Shown: positions 44,803 through 58,020, numbered from the stretch's first letter. The stretch: 64,000 nucleotides of DNA from Thalassia testudinum (GCA_037157565.1 JAZHRO010000063.1:94674001-94738000); one strand, 5' to 3'. Made by a program: numbers and translations. The notes: generated from the letters alone by a model not told the origin.

Positions 44803-47621
44803 TGTTACGACCCGGTTCCCGAATCCCTACAGGACACGAGACCAGACAGACTCAACTGACCCCAAGACCCAGTCGTCCAACGAGAAAGTAACCAAAAAGC
44901 AGTAAAGTAAACCACATTCACCATGCTAAGCAACTAACATTAACAAAAGTACAGCATTAAATAAGTAAAACTATTGCAGTACACACCACCACAACAGTAG
45001 AAAAGTAAACAGGTACAGGAATATAAAATACAGAACGAAAGGGTACAGAATATAAAGGTATAGGAAGCCACTCACTACTACAAACGAGTACAAAAAGCTA
45101 CAACTACTGGGCTCTACTGGGCCGAACACCTTCTGCAGCCGTAGGCTCTGGCTGCTCAACACTTGGACCTGAAAAGGGTTATAAGTACAAAACGTCAGCG
45201 AACGATGAGTAGAGTGGCAACCATCTACTAAAGCAGTAAAGGTGGACAGGTAGTTACTTTCCAATTTCTTTCTTTAACTAATTATTCTTTCTTTCACCAC
45301 ATGGTTTGATTATCAGGTCTCTTTCCTGATCTCGAATGTATCTCGCGGGAACGATCTTGATTGCAATCTTTTCCGAAAAGTAGAAGTAGCACATTGTGTT
45401 CTCCTAGCCGGGAGAATCCCCCGTTGTGGTCCTACACCCAGTCAACCACCCCAAGGTTACGGACAAATGTAACGGTGACTACGGCACGCGCAATAAACGC
45501 ATGGGTAGCTACCCCGCACTGGTACGCGATCAGTCGTTTCCATTAGCGAGTGCGCCCAAAGCACAGCACGGAACCAGTATAGGGCATAGCCCTCTCAGTA
45601 ACAGGGGTCTCGCCCTTAAGAACCAAACAGAGGTCTCGCCCCTCCACAGTCCATGCACCCTCACCTGACTACCCTGGTTTACCCAGTGGGCCTAACAAGT
45701 CGGTGTAAGGTGGCTAGCAGAACCCCGGACACCGTGGGGTGGCTAGCTCTCTCCCTACACTAGTAGCTCTCCCCGGTACTGTGTACGCGAGGGCCAAGAA
45801 GTTGGTACAGTGTGACCAATCCTAACCTCGGGTCCCAACCTGAGGGCTACTAGCTCCGCTCTACACTAAACAGGGGGACAGTCGCTCTCCTTGGTACTCC
45901 GTACTCAAGGACCAGCTCACTTCCCCACTCACATTCCCAGTTCCATTCCATTTATTTCCAAGAGCTCTACTCCTAATTCCCCGTAGGGTTCATGCTCATA
46001 ATTCTCAAACCAAGCCATACCAGGTTTCATCATTTCTATTTCCATTTTTAGGTTATACACATGCAATTTGTAACTCTATTTCATATTCAGTTTATTTACA
46101 GATAGCTCGTGTTTTCAACATTCACCTTTCCATTTCCAAATTATATACATGCAACTCATATTACGTCATTTCACGGGTATGACAGAAAAGTTACATTCAA
46201 CTGTTAACTAACACAAATACTATATATTTCGCAGGAAACTATTATTCATTTTCAGGCAATTGTTATCATTCTATCTACTCATTCAAGATTGCAATTCATT
46301 CATTTAATACAGACAATCCAGCATTTCTAGTCCTAGGATTCATGCCATATCCTAGGTTTTAATCATTCATTCCACACATGCAATTAGGCTGTAATTAAAT
46401 TAAAGGGAAGCCACTCTACCAGTAAACCCAGGAATAATGGGGGCTTGAACGGCAGACTCATGTGCCTCAACAAGCCCTGTACCAACTACGGGACAAGGTC
46501 CTATCACAAGGATCAATCACAAGAGAATACTCAGAACAGTATAGAAAGTATTCCAACAAGTAAAGGAAATCATACGGGAAACATCGGTATCCTAATTGCG
46601 AAAATCAGACCTCAAACGGACCCTAAACGGGTCAAAAACAGTGATTCTGACTCAAATTAGACGTCCGGAACACCTTCCAAACGTCTTAAGAGTCCAGGGC
46701 CATACCTCAGTCATGTGCTACTCCTCAGACGTCCAGGAACTCCGCTGGACCGTCTGGACCCAATTCCAAATGTCCGACCACCTCTCCGGACGTCTGGAAA
46801 TGCTTCCCGTCGTCTGGTGCCTCGCCCAGACGTCTGAAGTGCATGGGAGGGCGTCCCGCACCTTCCCGAAGCAACTCCTGCGCGAAACCAACCAAAATCT
46901 TCCCAGAAAGGCAAGAAATAGTATCTCGGTGGAGCGACCTGCATGGCCGTATCCACAAAGGAGTCGTACCCTCGCAAAGCCTCCTCCTCAGACGTCTGGC
47001 ACCACCTCCAAACGTCTGCACCGTCGTTTGGCAGTCACCCGAGACGTCTGACTCTGGAAAAATCCCAGAACCAAAACCTGCTTCCACCTTCTCACGCCGC
47101 ACGTGGCCACGTCACTAACGCTTGTCTGCTGCTCCGGCTGCAGTAGTGTCGGGAAGGATCTCCCCGACGCACTCCTCCGCCTTACGCACTCACCGACCAG
47201 CCGTGGGCTCACCGACGAGCTCCCACGCGAGCTCGCAAGCCTTCTCTCCTCTCCTTTTCACGCTGCTCCTCTCCTCTCACGCCGCTCCTCTCCGCCGTTC
47301 GTCGCTCTGCTGCTCTCGCTGGAGGGAGGGAAGTGGTTGGAAGTGGGGGTGGTGTGAGGGAGAGGAGGGGGTTTATATAAGGGTGTGGGGTTAGGGTTTT
47401 CGTCGGGCAGAAGGAGAGAGGAGAAGAAACGAGAGACGTATACTGTCTACGCGAAGCACACATGCAGACGCGAGCTCGTACACGAAAATTTCGATTTTCA
47501 GACGTCTGGGAATGAGTCCAGACGTCTTACAAGACGTCTGACCCTCAGTCCAAACATCTTACCAGACGTCTGACCTAAAGTACGGATGTCTTAAAAAGGC
47601 TTAGTAACACGGGTCTTAACA
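44803..47621 (-). repeat. Element C 3' LTR (2819 bp)
   Basis: On the minus strand starts TGTTAAGACCCG and ends GGGTCGTAACA. Near-identical in layout to 51035-53745. TATA box at 47371-47380 on the minus strand, about 241 bp from the start. Open frames on both strands at 46600-47460 lie in U3/R and show no domain. Confidence 0.85.
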
Positions 47622-47660
47622 TAATAACAAACTCAAAGGAAGTTTCGTCCCCAAAACTTG
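47622..47660 (-). other. Element C polypurine tract region
   Basis: On the minus strand TTTTGGGGACGAAACTTCC, then TTTGAGTTTGTTATTA before the LTR. Same as A and B. Confidence 0.7.
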
Positions 47661-47734
47661 AGCTAGCTAGGGTGCGGAATAAGAACCACATACGCATAAC
47701 AAACTCAAAGAGGACCGAAGCCGGTCCGAAAGGA

Positions 47735-48981
47735 CGTACCCTCAAAGAGCTCCAAGTACCGCTCTCGCATCGCCGCCTCAGGCTCCCAAGTAGCCTCCTC
47801 GTACCTCTGGCTCCTTCACAAGACCTTCACCAGGGGTACTTGCTTCCGTCTCAAACTCCGGACGGCTCTGTCTAGTATCTACACGGGTCGCTCGGGGTAG
47901 GTTAGGTCGTCACCCACCTCGACGCTCTCGTGGCTCAGAACGTGACTGGGATCAGCGACGTACTTCCTGAGATTTAACACATGGAACACGTCGTGCACAC
48001 CAGAAAGTTGGGGAGGAAGGGCAAGCTTGTAAGCAATGGGTCCAACCAGCTTCAGGACCTCAAAGGGTCCCACAAACCTCGACGCGAGCTTCCCTTTCAC
48101 CCCAAAACGCTGCAGGCCCTTCATGGGTGAAACGCGAAGGAAGACGTGATCCCCAACCTCAAACTGCACCTATCTGCGCTTCCAATCGGCATAGCTCTTC
48201 TATCTGCTCCTGACAGTGCGGAGTCGCCTGTGAATCTGCTCAATCACCTCCTGACTCTGCCGGATCAACCTGGGGCCAACCTCCCACTTGGTCCTCACCT
48301 CAACCCAACTCAAGGGTGCAGTACACCTCCGTCTGTACAGAGCCTCGTAGGGTGCCATGCCGATGCTCGAGTGATAGCTGTTATTATATGCAAACTCCGC
48401 TAAGGGCAAGTGCTCCTTCCAAGAGCCCCTCCAGTCCAGTACACAGGCACGCAAAAGGTCAAGCATCTATATCGTGCGCTCCGACTATCCGTCCGTCTGA
48501 GGGTGGTATGCCGTACTAAACTCAACCGTGTCCCCAAAGCCGGCTGAAACTCAGCCCAAAACTGGGACGTAAAACGGGTATCCCGTTCGGATACAATCTC
48601 CCGCGGAACTCCGCGCAAACGTACCACGTCGCGGATATACCAACTCTGCCAACTGTGCTGGTCCCAAAGTGACTCGGATCGACAAGAAACGTGTCGTCTT
48701 AGTCAATCACCTAGACTGTTGTATCCTCGCTGAGTAACGGGCAAGCCCACCACCAAGTCCATGGTGATGCTCTCCCACTTCCATTCTGGCACTGGAAGTG
48801 GCTGCAACGGCCCTGCAGGCCTCTGATGCTCGGCCTTCACTTGCTGGCACACCAAACACTCCTGTACGAATTCACCTACATCTCGCTTCATTCCCCTCCA
48901 CCAAAAGTCGCGTCTCAAATAATGATACATCTTTGTGTTCCCAGGATGTATAGTAAACCTGGAACCGAGTGCTTCAGTCAA
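47735..48981 (-). pseudogene. Element C integrase with chromodomain
   Basis: Open pieces: FTIHPGNTKMYHYLRRDFWW through ECLVCQQVKAEHQRP (zinc-binding region) and the core start DLVVGLPVTQRG (48981-48703); VREIVSERDTRFTSQFW-like core segment (48627-48400); [20 protein letters not shown] (48466-48200); FEVGDHVFLRVSPMKGLQRF and LSGVHDVFHVLNLRKYV (48169-47879); then, after a stop, the chromodomain up to about 47735. Catalytic residues are mostly present but the frame shifts several times. Confidence 0.85.
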
Positions 48982-49907
48982 GAGCTCTCTGGGAACACAT
49001 CGGGGTACTCTCTGACCACCGGGATACTCTGAAAATCTACCATGGGGCTGAGCTCTACCACTACATAAGCCAGAAAGCCCTCATACCCCTGGCCCAAAAG
49101 TCCCGCCGCCCGAAGTGCAGAAATGCACCTAAAACCTCCGTCCACTGGCTGTCCGTGAAACTCAAAAGAAGGCATCTCCGGTATGGAGAAGACGATCTTC
49201 CTCTCCAAACAGTCCACGGCATGGTAAGCGGACAGCCAGTCTATCCCCAGAATCACGCCAAAGTCCTCCATCTGTATCGCAATCAAATCAGCAGAGAGGC
49301 TGTCCCTTAACACTGACCTACAGCCTGTATAAATCTCCTCAGCTACAAACAGCTGACCACCCGGACCTCTAATTACAAACGGATCATCTAACACACAGTC
49401 CTGCCCCAAACTGACAGCAAAACTAACAGCAACAAACGAGTGCGTGGCGCTGAAATCAAAAGGTGTGCAAACTAGTCTGCCGGAAACTGTAACCATACCT
49501 GCCACCACTGAACCTGAAGCTCTGACGTCACTGTGTGTCAGGGCGTTAATATACACCTCCCCTCTAGGTGCAGACGAAGCAACCACACTCTGCATCGGAC
49601 GGGTAGCCACTGGCCGGTACCCTCCCCGCGACACCTGTCCTCCCCCACACGCCTGGGAACTACGGCCTCCTGCTCGTCCTCCAGTGCTCGGCATGGGGAG
49701 CATCTGCTGACTTCCAGCCCTAGACGGGTAATCCCTCCTGATGTGACCCGACTGGTCACACTGGTAGCAAAGGGGTACTCGACTCCCGCCCTCGGTAGGT
49801 CCCTGCTGACGGCTGCGCGAGGGTCCAGTGCTGGCAGCTGGCTCCTGTCGACGGCCCCCAAAGGCCACTGATGGTCCCGCAAAGCGCGATGACTCTCCTG
49901 AGGGCAT
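48978..49907 (-). pseudogene. Element C gag C-terminus and protease
   Basis: A 309-codon open frame. Residues about 45-58 form the knuckle CYQCDQSGHIRRDY with Tyr as the fourth ligand. The protease has PFDFSATHSFV (Asp codon at 49455-49457 on the plus strand), where A has NFG and B has DFG. It ends with REYPDVFPESS and a stop at the deletion point, where RT should follow. This is the longest intact coding stretch of the element. Confidence 0.85.
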
Positions 49908-49961
49908 CGCGTGCCTCCTCTCCCGCCGGCCCTATGAGTAGTCTAGCTAGTAGGGCATCTT

Positions 49962-50850
49962 TCATCCGCTGTCATTGTCACGTGCAGCCGGGTTGGTCTC
50001 CTCATATGTAATACCTGCCTCCACCACTCTCAAGAACGTAGGCAGCTTCAGGGGTTTGACATAGCCCCGAATAGCAGGCCGGAGCCCCTCGGTGAACCTC
50101 CACAGGAATTCCTCCTCAGTAGCTACAGCTGTCGCGGCTAAACGAGACAGCTCCAGAAAATGCGTACGGTACGCGCTCACGGTCATCATCCCCTTGCGGA
50201 GAGTGTGGAACTCCCGCCTCCTCTGATCCTACCACGTCTGGGGAAAGTAGTACTCGCAGAAGAGGGTAACAAACTGGTCCCAAGTCGGCTCAGCCCTCTC
50301 CTGACCTCTGACCGCCCTCCACCACTTGTGTGCCGCGCTCTCCAACTGGTACGTGGAAAAGGCCGCGCGACACTCTGCAGGGGGCGAAGGGTGTCAAACA
50401 CCTTCTCGATCTGCTCAAGTGAGTCTTCTGCCTCAGTCGAGTCCTCATCCCCCTAAAGGAGGGGGACTTCAGCTTCCAGAACTGTCCAAAAAGCTCATAG
50501 TGGTGCTGAAGTGGGGAAGCTGGTATGCCTCTAGGCAAGTAGGGCTCGTGCTCAGAAGTGTCAGAGGATGGTGGGGGCAGTGGAGGGCCACCCCCTCCCC
50601 CACGTCCAGCACTGTGTCTGTCTCGCGATCCCACAGAGGACTCCCCCTGCGCAGCCCCAGGGAGAGGCTCCCGTGGAGGCGGGTGGAGCTCCTCTCGTAC
50701 GATCTCCCGTATCAGGTAGGCGAGGTCCTGAACCTGAACATCCAGAAGTAGTGGTTGGTCCACTGAGACGTCGGGCTCAACACGTCCGCCCCTCTGACCT
50801 CGACCTCGGCCTCGTCTGCAGCCTGCCTCAATGACTCTACGTCGAGGCAT
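49962..50850 (-). pseudogene. Element C gag, N-terminal and core
   Basis: The start is the ATG at 50850-50848 (MPRRRVIEAGCRRG), in line with B. The frame has QDLAYLIREIVREELHPPP and the YELFGQFWKLKSPSFRG core, then shifts near 50455. The rest of the core lies in other frames, with FDTL, TYQLE and a frame at 50189-49962 (SAYRTHFLELSRL, LWRFTEGLRPAIRGYVKPL). Confidence 0.8.
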
Positions 50851-51015
50851 CTCCTGCAAGGAGATGCGAACATAGAACAGGAAAATGTCAATTCCAACAG
50901 GCATTCAACAAAAGAACCTCAGAGCATATATCAAAAGGTACGTTGTGGTTGTTACTTTAGTTACAAGCACATGAATTGGTTATTTTCCAACTAGTTGGTT
51001 CACTTCTCGGGACGA

Positions 51016-51031
51016 CCTTACTCTGATACCA
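51016..51031 (-). other. Element C primer binding site (initiator Met-tRNA type)
   Basis: TGGTATCAGAGTAAGG on the minus strand, three bases after the 5' LTR. The first 11 bases match the plant initiator tRNA-Met complement. Confidence 0.85.
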
Positions 51032-51034
51032 TCT

Positions 51035-53745
51035 TGTTACGACCTGATTCCTGAATCCCTACAGGACACGAGACCGGACCGACTCAACAGATCCCAAGAC
51101 CCAGTCGTCCAACGAGAAAGTAACCAAAAAGCAGTAAAGTAAACCACATTCACCATGTTAAGCAACTAACAATAACAAAAGTACAGCAGCAAAGAAGTAA
51201 AACAACTACAGTACACACCACCACAACAGTAGAAAAGTAAACAGGTACACGAATATAAAGTGTAGAACGAAAGGATACAGAATATAAAGGTGCAGGAAGC
51301 TACTCACTACTACAAACGAGTACAAAAAGTTACAACTACTGGGCTCTACTGGAACCAACACCCTCTGCAGGTGTAGACTCTGACTACTCAACACCTGGAC
51401 CTGAAAAGGGTTATGAGTACAAAACGTCAGCGAACGCTGAGTAGAGTGGCAACCAACTACTAAAGTAGTAAAGGTGGACAGGTAACTGTTGTTTTCCAAT
51501 TTCTTTCTTTCTTTAACTAATTATTCTTTCTTTCACCACATGGTTTGATTATCAGGTCTCTTTCTTGATCTCGAATGTTCCTTGTGAGAACGATCTTGAT
51601 TGCAGTCTTTTCCGAAGAGTAGAAGTAGCACGTGGTGCTCTCCTGACTAGGAGAGTCCCCCATGGTAGTCCTATACCTAGTCAACCACCCCAAGGTCATG
51701 GACAGACGTAACGGTGACTACTGCACGCACGATAAACGCACAGGTAGCTACCCTCCACAGGCACGCGGTCAGTCATTTCCGTTAGCGGGTGCACCCAAAG
51801 CACAGCACGGAACCAATATAGGGCATAGTCCTCTCAGTAACAGGGGTCTAGTCCCTAAGAACTAAACAGGGGTCTCGCCCCTCCACAGTTCGCGCACCCT
51901 CGCCTGACTACCCTGGTTTGCCCAGTGTGCCTAACAAGTCGGTGTAAGACGGCTAGCTGAACCCCAGGCCCCGTGGGGTGGCTAGCTTTCTCCCTATACT
52001 AGTAGTTCTCCCTAGTATTGTGTATGCGAGGGCCAAGAAATCGATACAAAGTGGTCAATCCTAACCCCAGGTCCTAACCCAAAGGCGGCTAGCTCCGCTC
52101 TTCACTAAATAAGGGGACAATCGCTCTCCTTGGTACTCCGTACTCAAGGACCAGCTCACTTCCCCACTCACATTCCCAGTTCCATTCCATTTATTTCCAA
52201 GAGCTCTACTCCTAATTCCCCGTAGGGTTCATACTCAATTCTCAGACCAAGCCATACCAGGTTTCATCATTTCTATTTCCATTCTCAGGTTATACACATG
52301 CAATTTGTAACTCTATTTCATATTCAGTTTATTTACAGATAACTCATGTTTCCAACATTCACCTTTCCATTTCCAAATTATATACATGTAGCTCATATTA
52401 CGTCATTGCACGGGTATGACAGAAAGATTACATTCAATTGTTAACTAACACAAATACTATATATTTCGTAGGCAACTGTTATTAATTTACAGGCAATTAT
52501 TATCATTCTATCTACTCATTCCAGATTGCAATTCATTCATTCAATACAGACAATCTAGTATTTCTAGTCCTAGGATTCATGCCATATCCTAGGTTCTAAT
52601 CATTCATTCCACATATGCAATTAGGTTGTAATTAAATTAAGAGGAAGCCACTCCACCAGTAAACCCAGGAGTAATAAGGACTTGAACGACAAACTCACGT
52701 AGCTCAACAAGCCCCGAACCAGCTACGGGACAAGGTCCTATCATAAGGATCAATCACAAGAGAATACTCAGAACAGTATAGAAAGTATTCCAATAAGTAG
52801 AGGAAATCATACGGGAAACATCGGTATCCTAATTGTGGAAATCAGACCTCAAACGGACCCTCAACGGGTCAAAAACAGTGATTTTGACTCAAATCAGACG
52901 TCTGGAACACCTTCCAGACGTCTTAAAAGAGTCCAGGGCCATACCTCAGTCATGCGCTACTCAGACGTCCAGGAACTCCGCTAGACCGTCTGGACCCAGT
53001 TCCAGACGTCCGACCACCTCTCCAGACGTTTGGAAACGCTTCCCATCGTCTGGTGCCTCGCCCAGACGTTTGAAGTGCATGGGAGGGCGTGTCCCGCGCC
53101 TTTCCGAAGCAACTCCTACGCGAAATCAACCAAAATTTTCTCAGAAAGGCAAGAAACAATGTCTCGGCAGAGCAGCCGACATGGCCATATCCGCAAAGAA
53201 GACGTACCTTCGCGAAGCCTCCTCCTCAGACGTCTAGCACCACCTCCAGACGTCTGCACCGTCATCTGGCGATCGGGGAGAATCTCCCCGATGCACTCCT
53301 CTGCCTTACGCACGCGCCGATCGGTCGTGGGCTCACCGACGAGCTCCCACGCGAGCTCGCAAGCCTTCTCTCCTCTCCTCACGCTGCTCCTCTCCCCTCA
53401 CGCCGCTCCTCTCCGCCATTCGTCGCTCTGCTGCTCTCGCTGGAGGAAGGAGGGAAGTGGCTAGAAGTGGGGGTGGTGTGAGGGAGAGGAGGGCGTTTAT
53501 ATAAGGGTGTGGGGTTAGGGTTTTCGTTGGGCGGAAGGAGAGAGGAGAAGAAACGAGGGACGTATACTGTTTGCGTGCAGCACGCTCGCAGACGCGAGCT
53601 CGTACACGAAAATTTCAATTTTCAGACATCTGGGAATGAGTCCAAACGTCTTACAAGACGTCTAACCCTCAGTCCAGACGTCTTACCAGATGTCTGACCT
53701 AAAGTACAGACGTCTTAAAAAAGCTTAGTAACACGGGTCTTAACA
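51035..53745 (-). repeat. Element C 5' LTR (2711 bp)
   Basis: On the minus strand starts TGTTAAGACCCG and ends CAGGTCGTAACA. TATA box at 53495-53504, 241 bp from the start. Nine exact GACGTC sites lie between 52895 and 53715: three upstream of the TATA box and six downstream. Decayed forms (GACATC, AACGTC, GACGTT) lie among them. Confidence 0.85.
53495..53504 (-). promoter_or_regulatory. TATA box of element C 5' LTR
   Basis: TTATATAAAC on the minus strand, conserved at 47371-47380 in the 3' LTR and comparable to the box in B. U3 is only about 240 bp, so most of the 2.7-kb LTR would be transcribed leader. Confidence 0.65.
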
Positions 53746-53750
53746 CAGGT

Positions 53751-53959
53751 TCCCTCCTACAAAAGTATAGAAGCCCGTAGTAGGACTTCTTGTCCTTAGG
53801 ACACCTTGCACAATCAACATCTATATATGCCATAATTCTAAGCTCACCGATACATGAAAACAAAAGTCTCTTTCCAAGTGCAAACTTAAGATACCTTAGG
53901 ATTATCATAGCAACATTCCAATGAGCTTTCCTAGGTTTGTCCATAAATTGGCTCACCAT
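53751..53959 (-). pseudogene. Element E RNase H, N-terminal part
   Basis: The frame begins VSQFMDKPRKAHWNVAM and ILRYLKFALGKRLLF, followed by AYIDVDCARCPKDKKS, the copia RNase H start with its first catalytic Asp. A one-base shift follows, and the piece stops at the CAGGT duplication of element C; the rest is at 44421-44802. Confidence 0.85.
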
Positions 53960-54839
53960 ACTAACGACAAGAGATATCAGGTCATGTCACTATCACATAC
54001 AATAGTTTTCCAACGAGTCATAAATCGTCTAGCATCCACCATTTCAGAGTCATCATCATACAAATGTACACTAGAATCCATGGGAAATGAGGCAGGGTTG
54101 GCACCTGACATGCCTGTCTCCTAAAGTAGATCGAGCAAATACTTTCTCTGTGAGAGCACTACCCCTTCCATGTTGTGTAACACCTTAATGCCCAATAAAT
54201 ACATGAGCAGACCCAAATCTTTAGTAATAAAGTGCTTGCTAAAGAATTCCTTAGTGTTAGATATGCCCATAGTGTCATCTACAGTCAAGATATCAACATA
54301 TACAAGCATCACCACCCATCCATGTGGTGTAATTACAATGAACAAAGAGTGATCAGAAAACAATCTCCTAAAGTCATTCTGGCCAACCACCTCAAACAAT
54401 TTCTAGAACCGTACTCATGGGCTTTCTTTTACGCTATAGGTGGCCTTATGGAGCTTGCACACTCTATGACACTTTCCCTGGACTTTGAAACCCGATGGTT
54501 GCTACATGTCAACTTCTTCCTCAGAATTGCTATAGAGAACAACGTTCTTGACGTCAAGTTAATGTAGAGCCTAGTCCAAATGCACGGCCATAGAGATGAG
54601 CATCGAATAGTAGGCAACTGCACCACTAGTACCATATGTCCAAGTATAGCCTTTAGCTACCAAACGGATGTTGTAGTGCTCAACAGTGCCATCAGGTCAA
54701 GTTTGACTACAAAAATCAAATTGCAACCAACTACAGTAACTCCAACTGGCAGATCTACGAGGGTCCAAGTACCCCTGGATTGTAAATCAAACATCTCTTC
54801 ATGCATAGCACTTCGCCAGTAGGGGTCACCCAGTGCCAA
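53960..54839 (-). pseudogene. Element E reverse transcriptase
   Basis: Starts with DPYWRSAMHEEMFDLQ and GTWTLVDLPVGVTVVGC (54839-54657), the standard copia RT entry. A later frame (54399-54121) has SLFIVITPHGWVVMLVYVD, KDLGLLMYLLGIKVLH and LSQRKYLLDLL. The YVDD box is disturbed to a YVDILTVDD arrangement. Stops and shifts occur between them, so it is inactive. Confidence 0.8.
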
Positions 54840-56163
54840 TTAGTGAGACTAAGGAAGTTGTACCGTAGAGATAGCATTGACAAACTATCGATGTTCAAGA
54901 GATAAACAATCCAAAGAACCATGTTGAGACATAGGGTGCAAGGTACATGATCGTGTGCCCCTTCTCAGGACAATAGGTAGGTCCAAGTCAATACGATCAT
55001 CATCATTAGGGCTAACATCAAGTGACACTTAGGCATCATGAGAATCTGAAATGATAGGACTAGAATTATCAGTCTGAGTATGAATAGAGACTACCTCAAG
55101 AGCAGGTGGTACTCTGGCCCTGATGGAGGAGAAGGGGTAATAATCTATTGTTGCTGGCACAAAAATCAACTATCCTTTTCTAGAGTGTTGTGAATACGCT
55201 TCTCAGTGTCCAGCATAAGAATAGGGTTCTCAGCCTCCCAATCAGTGCTAAAGGTCACAATCCAAGAATAGTTGGCTACAAACTTAAAAAAGGATACATC
55301 AGCTCTCACAGAGCGTCTCCTCTAAATAAGGTCATAACATTTATATCCTTTATGGGTCCTAGAGTGCCCTACAAAGACACATTTAATAGCCCTAGGCGAC
55401 AATTTGTCCTTCAAAGCACCCTAAACATGAACAAAGGAAACACACCCAAACACCTTGGGAGGAACACTAAAGAGTTCCTTTTCAGGGAACAACACAAAAT
55501 ACAAGACTCCATCAAGTACCGTGGAGGGCATACGATTAATTAGATAGCAGGTAGTAAGGACATCACCACATTAGGTTACGAAACACTATGCTATTGGATA
55601 AGGAACGTACAAGCAACATCAAGTAGGTATCTATATTTCCTCTCGGCAACACCATTCCACTAAGCAGTATAGGTGCAACTAGTCTGGTGGACAATGCCAC
55701 GAGTCCGAAATAAACTTCGAAGGAAATGGGTGCGAACTTCTAATGCATTATCAAATCAAACAATTTTCACATATGCATTGAACTGATTCTTTATTTCAAT
55801 AAGAAAATTATTGACTACAGACCCAACTTTAGACTTTGACTTGAGCAAAAACGTCAGACACCTAAAAAGTCATCCACAACCACTACATAAAATCAATGTC
55901 CCATGCAATCTAGAGATCGACTAGGCCCCCACACATCAAGATAAAGCAACTCAAATAGACCACTAGAACTCCGACCAAGTCTACTCGGAAAAGAACCATG
56001 GTGGTGTTTTCCTAGCCAACACGCCTCGCACTGGAACATAATAGTAGAAGCAATCAGAGGAATGACCCCACAGTTTCTGTAAAGGGAGATGTCCAAAACA
56101 CAAGTGCCATATGTAACTAGTAGCCCCTCCTAGAGAAGTTGTGGCATGTCCAACGTATGGCAT
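54840..56163 (-). pseudogene. Element E integrase, broken
   Basis: The clear part is the pre-integrase and zinc-binding region at 56163-55893: WHLCFGHLPLQKLWG in one frame, then MFQCEACWLGKHHHGSFPS and FELLYLDVWGPSR in another. Core fragments follow but are heavily shifted (for example the 55543-55190 region on the minus strand resembles the FSSHVWGKAF-like C-terminal block). No intact catalytic triad can be read. Confidence 0.7.
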
Positions 56164-58020
56164 CTAAAGAAGGCGATAGACCCCCCAACCCCCCTCCTCA
56201 TGGCCATAGTCAATCACCTGCCTTGTCAATATATCCTAAAAAACAAGAGTCATAGCATCAAGAATAGCTCGACAATGCAACTCTTTTATATGCAACTGAC
56301 TAAGTGTAAATTACGAGGAAAATCAGGGGCATGAACATTCTATAGTCAGCTACAAGGGGCCAACAGAACTTTCCCATGTCTAATAACTGGAGAACTCCAA
56401 CCATCTACTTCAACAATAGGCCTCTTGGAAGCAAAAAGACTCAATTTAGCAAATTTTTTAGCCTTCCCACAATGTGGCGAGAAGCTCCAAAATCAACAAG
56501 CCAATCCATAGAATCTGCTCTAGAGATACAAGTAAGACATCTAACTGAGGAAGCAACTACTATAGCAGTATCACTAAGTCCAATAGAAGGGCCCTGTGAG
56601 ATCTATGAGATCCTCTGCACCAGATCATCGAACTCTACCCTAGTGATTAGGGTAGGTTCAAGAGAAATATCAGGTCCAGTGACTACCTGATGTGCACTGA
56701 TTAGTCGTCCATGCTTTGACCAACAATTGTCTTCTAAATGACCATTCTTCCAACAATAACATTGAAGCCTTAAGCGATTCTAACCTCCACGCCCACAGCC
56801 TCTAATGGACTATCCTAGGCCTCTCCCTTAACCTAAGGAAGTAGCCATCATAGAAGTGATCTCTCCTTGCAGAGATGGATATAAGGAGATCGCAAGTCTA
56901 CTCAGGAGATTGTAAGCTTCATGTATATATGGTATCTCTGGTGGCATCAGCATCTACAACCTCACTACCTCGTAAGACTCTGATCGAAAAATGACCAACC
57001 ATGGTCTATGCTCCATATTGCTTCTGAGACTCATGTGAGCATACAGGGATGTATGCATTCAGCATCTCAAAAGTTGACTTCAAACTAGAGTAATACTGAG
57101 ACAAGGGCCTTCCATCTTGTCTCATGTGAGCAATCTTATGATGTAGCTATAAAATCCTTGTAACATTCTTAACAATAGGTGTGACAGAGAACTTCTCACA
57201 TTGCTTTAGACATCCTGGAGCACATGATCTTAGTGGCTATGTGTTGAATCATTGTGTTAATTATCCATGCATGAACCATCGCATTATCTTTCTTCCAAGT
57301 GGAATACTTGCCCTCCTTTTCCATCTCTAATTCAAGCTGAATATACTCTTTGTCATGATCCTCAATCACATTGAGGATCGATTATGCCCATAGCATGTAA
57401 TTTGACCATCAAACTTAGCTATCAGGCCAAAAAAGGAGTTTTGAAGTCCCCTTGGCTTTCCTCTCCCTGAGATAGACTTAACTACTTCAGAGGCCATGTC
57501 CCTTAATCGAAGTCTAGAGGAAAAAAAACATTCAATCTAGGTGCAAAATGAGATTAATCAATCATTAAACCCCTGATCATCGACGACCAAGCGACGCTCC
57601 AACAAGACTTACATCTCCAATTGGTCACGCTTGGAAGTCCTCGAGATGAGCAGGCCAACAAGGCCCTCAGACCCTCCAATAGCCCAAGACTTCCTAGATG
57701 GATTTTCAAATCCTACTATCAAGATCGACGCCAATAGGACTTTAGCTTCCTGTCGACAATCGAATGACCGCAACTCTACCTGAGGGGGTTGATCCGACAG
57801 ACAATGGTCAGGCAAACCCCCACCAAGTGATAGCTTGCTGGTGGAGGCCCTCCTATGCTGACAAGAGCTCAAATGGTGGTCACCATTTCTGTGCTTTAAA
57901 GATCTAACACTGTTCACCCACGCAAATTTCGCTAAATCAGAGATATGAATTAAGATCGATTGAGTGGTGAAGAAACAAAGTATGGGTATAAAGGTGGATA
58001 TAGGCATCAGCCTAGGATCA
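56164..58020 (-). pseudogene. Element E gag and protease region, broken
   Basis: A zinc knuckle CYYCWKNGHLEDNC can be read on the minus strand at about 56722-56761, the copia nucleocapsid motif with all four ligands. Upstream sequence to the primer site (58021) should encode gag but is too shifted for confident translation; the 57609-58007 frame shows no known domain. Confidence 0.6.

Larger units (their letters stand above)
44803..53745 (-). mobile_element. Chromovirus 'C' (Ty3/gypsy), RT-deleted, nested in E
   Basis: Minus-strand element with LTRs at 51035-53745 (5') and 44803-47621 (3'), flanked by CAGGT at 44798-44802 and 53746-53750. It has the Met-tRNA primer site, gag, zinc knuckle, protease, integrase and chromodomain, but the whole RT and RNase H are missing. 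Its LTR pair looks more alike by eye than that of B, and it is nested, so it is one of the younger insertions. It could only move with proteins supplied by a relative. Confidence 0.9.
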
